Positions 46,142 to 49,047 of a DNA stretch of 49,047 nucleotides are shown piece by piece. This stretch comes from Verrucomicrobiota bacterium. GTDB lineage: Bacteria; Verrucomicrobiota; Kiritimatiellia; Kiritimatiellales; Tichowtungiaceae. Where the stretch lies: positions 1 to 49,047 of the forward strand of contig JASKKX010000003.1 in NCBI GenBank assembly GCA_030153935.1. Direction: 5' to 3'. Every line of letters begins with the position of its first letter. The stretch's first letter is position 1. Under the pieces are notes generated by a model, which saw nothing but the letters and a program-made list of their open reading frames with translations, did no database searches and was not told where the DNA came from. The translations under genes and the position numbers were made by a program.

Positions 46142-46232
46142 ATCTTTTAACCACAAAATTCACATGGGTCACAAAAGAAAAAAAAGAGAAGAAAAGGGAA
46201 TCCTGTTTTATGATTTTTGTGCATCTTGTGGT

Positions 46233-47552
46233 TCATCCTTTGTGGCCCAGTGACATCAAATTCTGTGGCGAGAGGGTTTTCTCCACCGTTTCTTTTCCCA
46301 GTTCGTTTTCTAAAAACTCACGGATCGTCCCCTGGCCGTGCTGTTCGAATTCTTTAAGCAGTTCGGAGCAGCGATCGTATCCAAGCAGTGGAACAAACGC
46401 AGTAATGATTTCGGGAGAAGCATACAGACGTTCGAGACATCTGCCTTGATCGGCGTCAATTCCTGCGGCGTGTTTGGCCAGCATCTGCGCGCCGGAAATT
46501 AAGAGGTCGATCGATTCGAGCAGGGCGTCGGCCAGTAGCGGCATGAATTCACAGATCTGAAGCGATCCGCGGGCGGCGCAGTCGGCGACAATCTGGTTGT
46601 TGGCTTTGACTTTTATTCCAATCTGCATGACCGCCTCCAAAATGACCGGATTGACCTTGCCAGGCATGATCGAAGAACCGGCCTGCACGGCAGGCAGCTT
46701 AATTTCGCCGAGCATCGCGAGGCGGCGCAGGTCGTCGCTGACTTTAATCAGGTTGACAGCGGCGGCGTTCAGGATGCCGGAGACTTCGACGAAACAGTCG
46801 GCGTTGGCGGTGGATTCCACCATATTTTCCGCCCGGCTGAGACCGAGTCCGGTGACTTCGCGCAGTTTTTCGATGACGAGGAAAATATAGCTGCGCGGCG
46901 CGGTGAGTCCGGTGCCGATGGCGGTTCCGCCGAGATTCACCGTACGCAGACGCTCTTCGCATTTAAAGGTGCGCCAGCGATCGCGCGCGAAGGCTTCTGC
47001 AAAGGAGGCGAATTGCGCACCGAGTGTGAGCGGAACCGCGTCGACCAGTTCGGTTTTCCCCAGGATTGGAACGCCCGAGGAGTGTTTTTCTTTTTTCTGA
47101 AAGACCCCTTGCAGGGAGGCGAAGGTTTCGCTGAGTTCGCGCAGGCCAACGATGGCGGCGACCTTCAGTGCGGTCGGATACGTATCGTTGGTGGACTGGT
47201 GCAAATTGACCTCTTCGATCGGATGAGCACCGGCGGCGTTGCCGATAACTTCGTTGACCATCATGTTGGTCGAGGTTCCCGCGCCGCCCTGAAGGACCGA
47301 CAGCGCCGGAAATTCAACGGTGTCACAGGCAGAAAGAATTGCGTCGGCCTTTTCGGCGTCGAGATCGCCGAGTTCTTTGTTGGCGAGGGCGCAGGCTTTT
47401 TTGACCTGTGCATAGGCGGCAAGCAGACGCGGATTCACAGATTTTCCAGGGATTGTAAAATTTTCCATTGCACGGGCGGTGTGGATTCCCCACCGGGCGT
47501 CCGCCGGAAGTGCCTTTTCGCCCAGGCAGTCTTTTTCGATGCGCGTTTTCAT
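46233..47552 (-). CDS. aspA: Aspartase/fumarase-superfamily lyase in the hyd operon
   Basis: A 439-residue class II lyase, probably aspartate ammonia-lyase. GGAGTSTNMMVNEVIGN, HQSTNDTYPTALK and the signature GSSIMPGKVNPV (SS loop with catalytic Ser, about residue 295) are conserved. At the active-site strand where AspA has GRTQLQDAVP and fumarase GRTHLQDATP, this protein reads GKTELVDAVP, so the discriminating residue is Glu. It overlaps the TM1266-type gene by four bases and sits 91 bases before hydF, so it belongs to the operon. Release of ammonia for the bridging amine of the H-cluster is an attractive role, but it is inference. Confidence 0.82.
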   Translation of the reverse strand: MKTRIEKDCLGEKALPADARWGIHTARAMENFTIPGKSVNPRLLAAYAQVKKACALANKELGDLDAEKADAILSACDTVEFPALSVLQGGAGTSTNMMVNEVIGNAAGAHPIEEVNLHQSTNDTYPTALKVAAIVGLRELSETFASLQGVFQKKEKHSSGVPILGKTELVDAVPLTLGAQFASFAEAFARDRWRTFKCEERLRTVNLGGTAIGTGLTAPRSYIFLVIEKLREVTGLGLSRAENMVESTANADCFVEVSGILNAAAVNLIKVSDDLRRLAMLGEIKLPAVQAGSSIMPGKVNPVILEAVMQIGIKVKANNQIVADCAARGSLQICEFMPLLADALLESIDLLISGAQMLAKHAAGIDADQGRCLERLYASPEIITAFVPLLGYDRCSELLKEFEQHGQGTIREFLENELGKETVEKTLSPQNLMSLGHKG

Positions 47553-47800
47553 TTGGTTTTGCTCAGCATGGATTTAACGGAAATACCGGGCAGGGCACCA
47601 AGCTTTCCGGTGAGAACACCCAGTTCGTCGGTCGTGGCATCGACGATCAGGGTGATGGCCGAACAGGAGCGTTGTTTATACGGCACCCCCATCCGGGCGA
47701 CAATGAGGTCGCCAAATTGTCCCAGCAGTTCATTCACGGCCGCTGCATTGGTTTCGCGGTTTTCAATGATGATGCCGACAAATCCGAGTCTCTTTTCCAT
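47549..47800 (-). CDS. TM1266-type iron-only hydrogenase system regulator
   Basis: An 83-residue protein with an ACT/NikR-like ferredoxin fold: RLGFVGIIIENRETNAAAVN, then VARMGVPYKQRSCSAITLIV and LGVLTGKLGALPGISVKSML. This family is found almost only beside hydE/F/G genes and is described as a putative regulator. ATG 47800 has GGAGGA about five bases upstream; the longer frame runs through a terminator and is rejected. It is the first gene of the operon and overlaps aspA by four bases. Confidence 0.85.
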   Translation of the reverse strand: MEKRLGFVGIIIENRETNAAAVNELLGQFGDLIVARMGVPYKQRSCSAITLIVDATTDELGVLTGKLGALPGISVKSMLSKTK

Positions 47801-47821
47801 TTTTATCCTCCGTCGGCGGAT

Positions 47822-47851
47822 AAAAAAAACCGCCGCAGATTTCTGCGGCGG
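47822..47851 (-). terminator. Strong intrinsic terminator or attenuator before hyd operon
   Basis: A perfect ten-base stem CCGCCGCAGA / TCTGCGGCGG (47830-47851) is followed on the minus strand by eight U (47822-47829). It ends about 20 bases before the start codon of the TM1266-type gene, inside the leader if transcription begins upstream. No complete upstream minus-strand gene needs terminating. Confidence 0.7.
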
Positions 47852-47885
47852 CAAGAACTGCAGGACAGCCATTCTGGTCGTCTCA

Positions 47886-47904
47886 GACAGGCGGGAAGCC
47901 TGTC
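47886..47904. repeat. GACAGGC mini-hairpin
   Basis: GACAGGC (47886-47892) and GCCTGTC (47898-47904) form a seven-base stem with a five-base loop, next to GGACAGCC-type sequence. Similar short hairpins are scattered in intergenic DNA of related bacteria (recollection, not searched). The surrounding 47852-48034 holds no gene. Confidence 0.5.
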
Positions 47905-48034
47905 CTTCTTCAGCTCGTTTGCCTTAGCTCAGGGTCGCGCCCCTTACCGCAGAAAACTGGACAATCACTATCTGTTTTTTTACATCGAATGTAAATCTTT
48001 TAGTGGAGAAACGATCATTTGGGGACGCATGTTT

Positions 48035-48181
48035 TCATTGCCGAAAACAGCGGACAGCCGCGCGGCAAGCATCACGAAATTTATCTGAGCAACATTCACC
48101 GTGCTGTTCTTTTAAAACTGGAAAGCCCTCATCGCCCCTGAAGAACGGCGGGTAAAAATTGGCGTCGAGCAGCACATTCAT
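48035..48181 (-). pseudogene. PIN-domain (VapC-like) toxin fragment
   Basis: ATG 48181 begins MNVLLDANFYPPFFRGDEGF, the start of a PIN-domain RNase with its first catalytic Asp. The frame degenerates and stops after 48 residues, so the other acidic residues are missing. It overlaps the preceding antitoxin-like frame by ATGA, the usual antitoxin-toxin coupling. Confidence 0.5.
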
Positions 48182-48324
48182 TTCCAAAGTTCCCCATCCA
48201 CCTGCTCAAACGCCTCGTCTTTCTCCCACGATCCTCCGGTCAGCTCATCAAGATCATGAAAAAGCGGCGGCTTCTCCTTGGCGCTGAGCGCATCGAACAG
48301 CGCATCCAGCACCACACAATTAAT
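48178..48324 (-). pseudogene. Antitoxin C-terminal fragment upstream of PIN remnant
   Basis: The frame reads VVLDALFDALSAKEKPPLFH, then DLDELTGGSWEKDEAFEQVD and ends GELWK. This is the type of acidic C-terminus that precedes PIN toxins. It has no start codon. Another frame further upstream reads VGAELRELAMKEA, so a frameshift has probably split the gene. Confidence 0.45.
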
Positions 48325-48530
48325 GCTTCACGCCTCCTTCATTGCCAGTTCGCGCAGCTCGGCACCCACCTCCTCGGAAGCGGAACAGTGCCTCCGGAGC
48401 ATCTTTGACAAAATTCAGAAACTTTTTAGAGGAGAGCCTGTGCCCTGAGGCTCTGTTACATTCCTTCTTAATAATCCGCAATGGGTACGGATAGAGAATA
48501 AGGAGAGGACGCATGAAAAAACGGAATATA

Positions 48531-48566
48531 CTTCATTTTACGCCGACATCGAGTTCGTGGTTGAAC
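48531..48566 (+). pseudogene. IS630-family transposase remnant
   Basis: Twelve residues, LHFTPTSSSWLN, match the conserved block of IS630-family DDE transposases near the third catalytic region. Sequence on both sides is unrelated. Only a scar of the element remains. Confidence 0.5.
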
Positions 48567-48679
48567 CCGGCTGGTCCGAGCGCAACGACAAGCCAGTACC
48601 GCAGCCGCAAGCGTTTGGCATTGTTCAGGGACAAGGGATTTTTATGAGCGGCGAAACGGGCCAACGAATCGGGTTCGCG

Positions 48680-48817
48680 TACTCCAACGATCCCAATGGT
48701 GACCATGGATGCACCGAACGTTGTAGCCATGAATATCGGCAAGAGGCTGTGAACAAGCCCGGATGAGCTGTCCATAAGCATCGAGACAAATCCAAGCGCC
48801 CAGATGCCTTTCGGCAA
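48680..48817 (-). pseudogene. MFS transporter N-terminal fragment
   Basis: The frame reads LPKGIWALGFVSMLMDSSSG, then LVHSLLPIFMATTFGASMVT and IGIVGV, the first helix and loop of a major facilitator transporter. After GIVGV the homology ends abruptly. A nearby ATG (48845) is out of frame, consistent with a small indel. About 46 residues of an expected ~400 remain. Confidence 0.65.
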
Positions 48818-48962
48818 TTTGCGGTGTAAGCCCTTGCTGGAACATATCGATTCAGGATGATTTGGTTGTAGTGAGGTTATGAGTGCCGTTTTCCATGCTG
48901 CCCAACGGCGAGTCTGAGCAGCGCGGTTTACCGCGTACGCTCAAGCCTCTTGAATCTCCTCT

Positions 48963-48982
48963 AACCCCTTTTTGAGGGGGTT
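48963..48982. terminator. Intrinsic terminator-like hairpin
   Basis: AACCCC (48963-48968) pairs with GGGGTT (48977-48982), followed by TCATTTTC on the plus strand. It could end transcription in either direction. The rest of 48818-49047 shows no gene. Confidence 0.5.
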
Positions 48983-49047
48983 TCATTTTCTTAAACTAAA
49001 AAAGAGTTCTCCTTCCGGTGACGTTTGACCACAGAACCAGAAGGAGA

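Noticed and set aside
46157-46232. A-rich gap between hydF and the lyase as a promoter or RNA gene
   Set aside because: It holds only low-complexity purine runs and TTTGTGG-type repeats; no promoter with good spacing was seen.

Overview
The window looks like a chromosomal segment of an anaerobic, Gram-negative bacterium of the PVC superphylum, most likely Kiritimatiellota or a close relative. This placement is an inference and not proven. It rests on outer-membrane and lipid A-type genes, a complete [FeFe]-hydrogenase maturation set, an archaeal/eukaryotic-type prolyl-tRNA synthetase, cytidylate kinase fused to an acyltransferase (separate but neighbouring genes in Chlamydiae), and dispersed short palindromes. 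No rRNA, tRNA or CRISPR array was recognised. The window is mostly dense housekeeping sequence with worn, rearranged edges.

Left edge (1-5.7 kb): a truncated B12-binding radical-SAM fragment, an IS3-family element whose transposase is broken by a frameshift, an RNB-family exoribonuclease, a membrane-anchored protein of unknown function, and a 570-base intergenic stretch that can fold into several strong helices.

Core (5.7-35.3 kb): galE, a CinA-type MoaB-like protein, thpR; purA; uppS-cdsA-rseP (lipid carrier, phospholipid and envelope proteolysis); glgP facing a KamA-family radical-SAM gene, a patatin phospholipase and a thioredoxin-fold DUF255 protein; an overlapping run tyrA-aroA-cmk/plsC-proS followed by a small HlyD-like membrane protein; then an IHF/HU gene with its own promoter, hisS and aspS; a three-gene lipid-sugar module (GT2, LAB_N, ArnT-like); and a nucleoside salvage group (pyrimidine-nucleoside phosphorylase, guanine deaminase, purine nucleoside phosphorylase, beta-carbonic anhydrase and a dead cytidine deaminase).

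Right part (35.5-49 kb): a minus-strand Ton-type operon (TPR protein, ExbB, ExbD, TonB-like, small zinc-ribbon protein); a P-loop/DRTGG protein; a decayed Xre-RES toxin-antitoxin pair; and a minus-strand operon for [FeFe]-hydrogenase maturation: TM1266-type regulator, aspartase-like lyase, hydF, hydG, hydE. A strong intrinsic terminator lies just before the first gene of that operon. No hydrogenase structural gene is in the window. The last 1.2 kb is a graveyard of fragments (PIN toxin-antitoxin, IS630 transposase, MFS transporter).

The most unusual signal is a short palindrome, consensus TTTCCAANNNTTGGAAA. It recurs inside genes, next to promoters and at start regions, with several perfect copies and more degenerate ones. 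One nucleoside phosphorylase gene carries about five.
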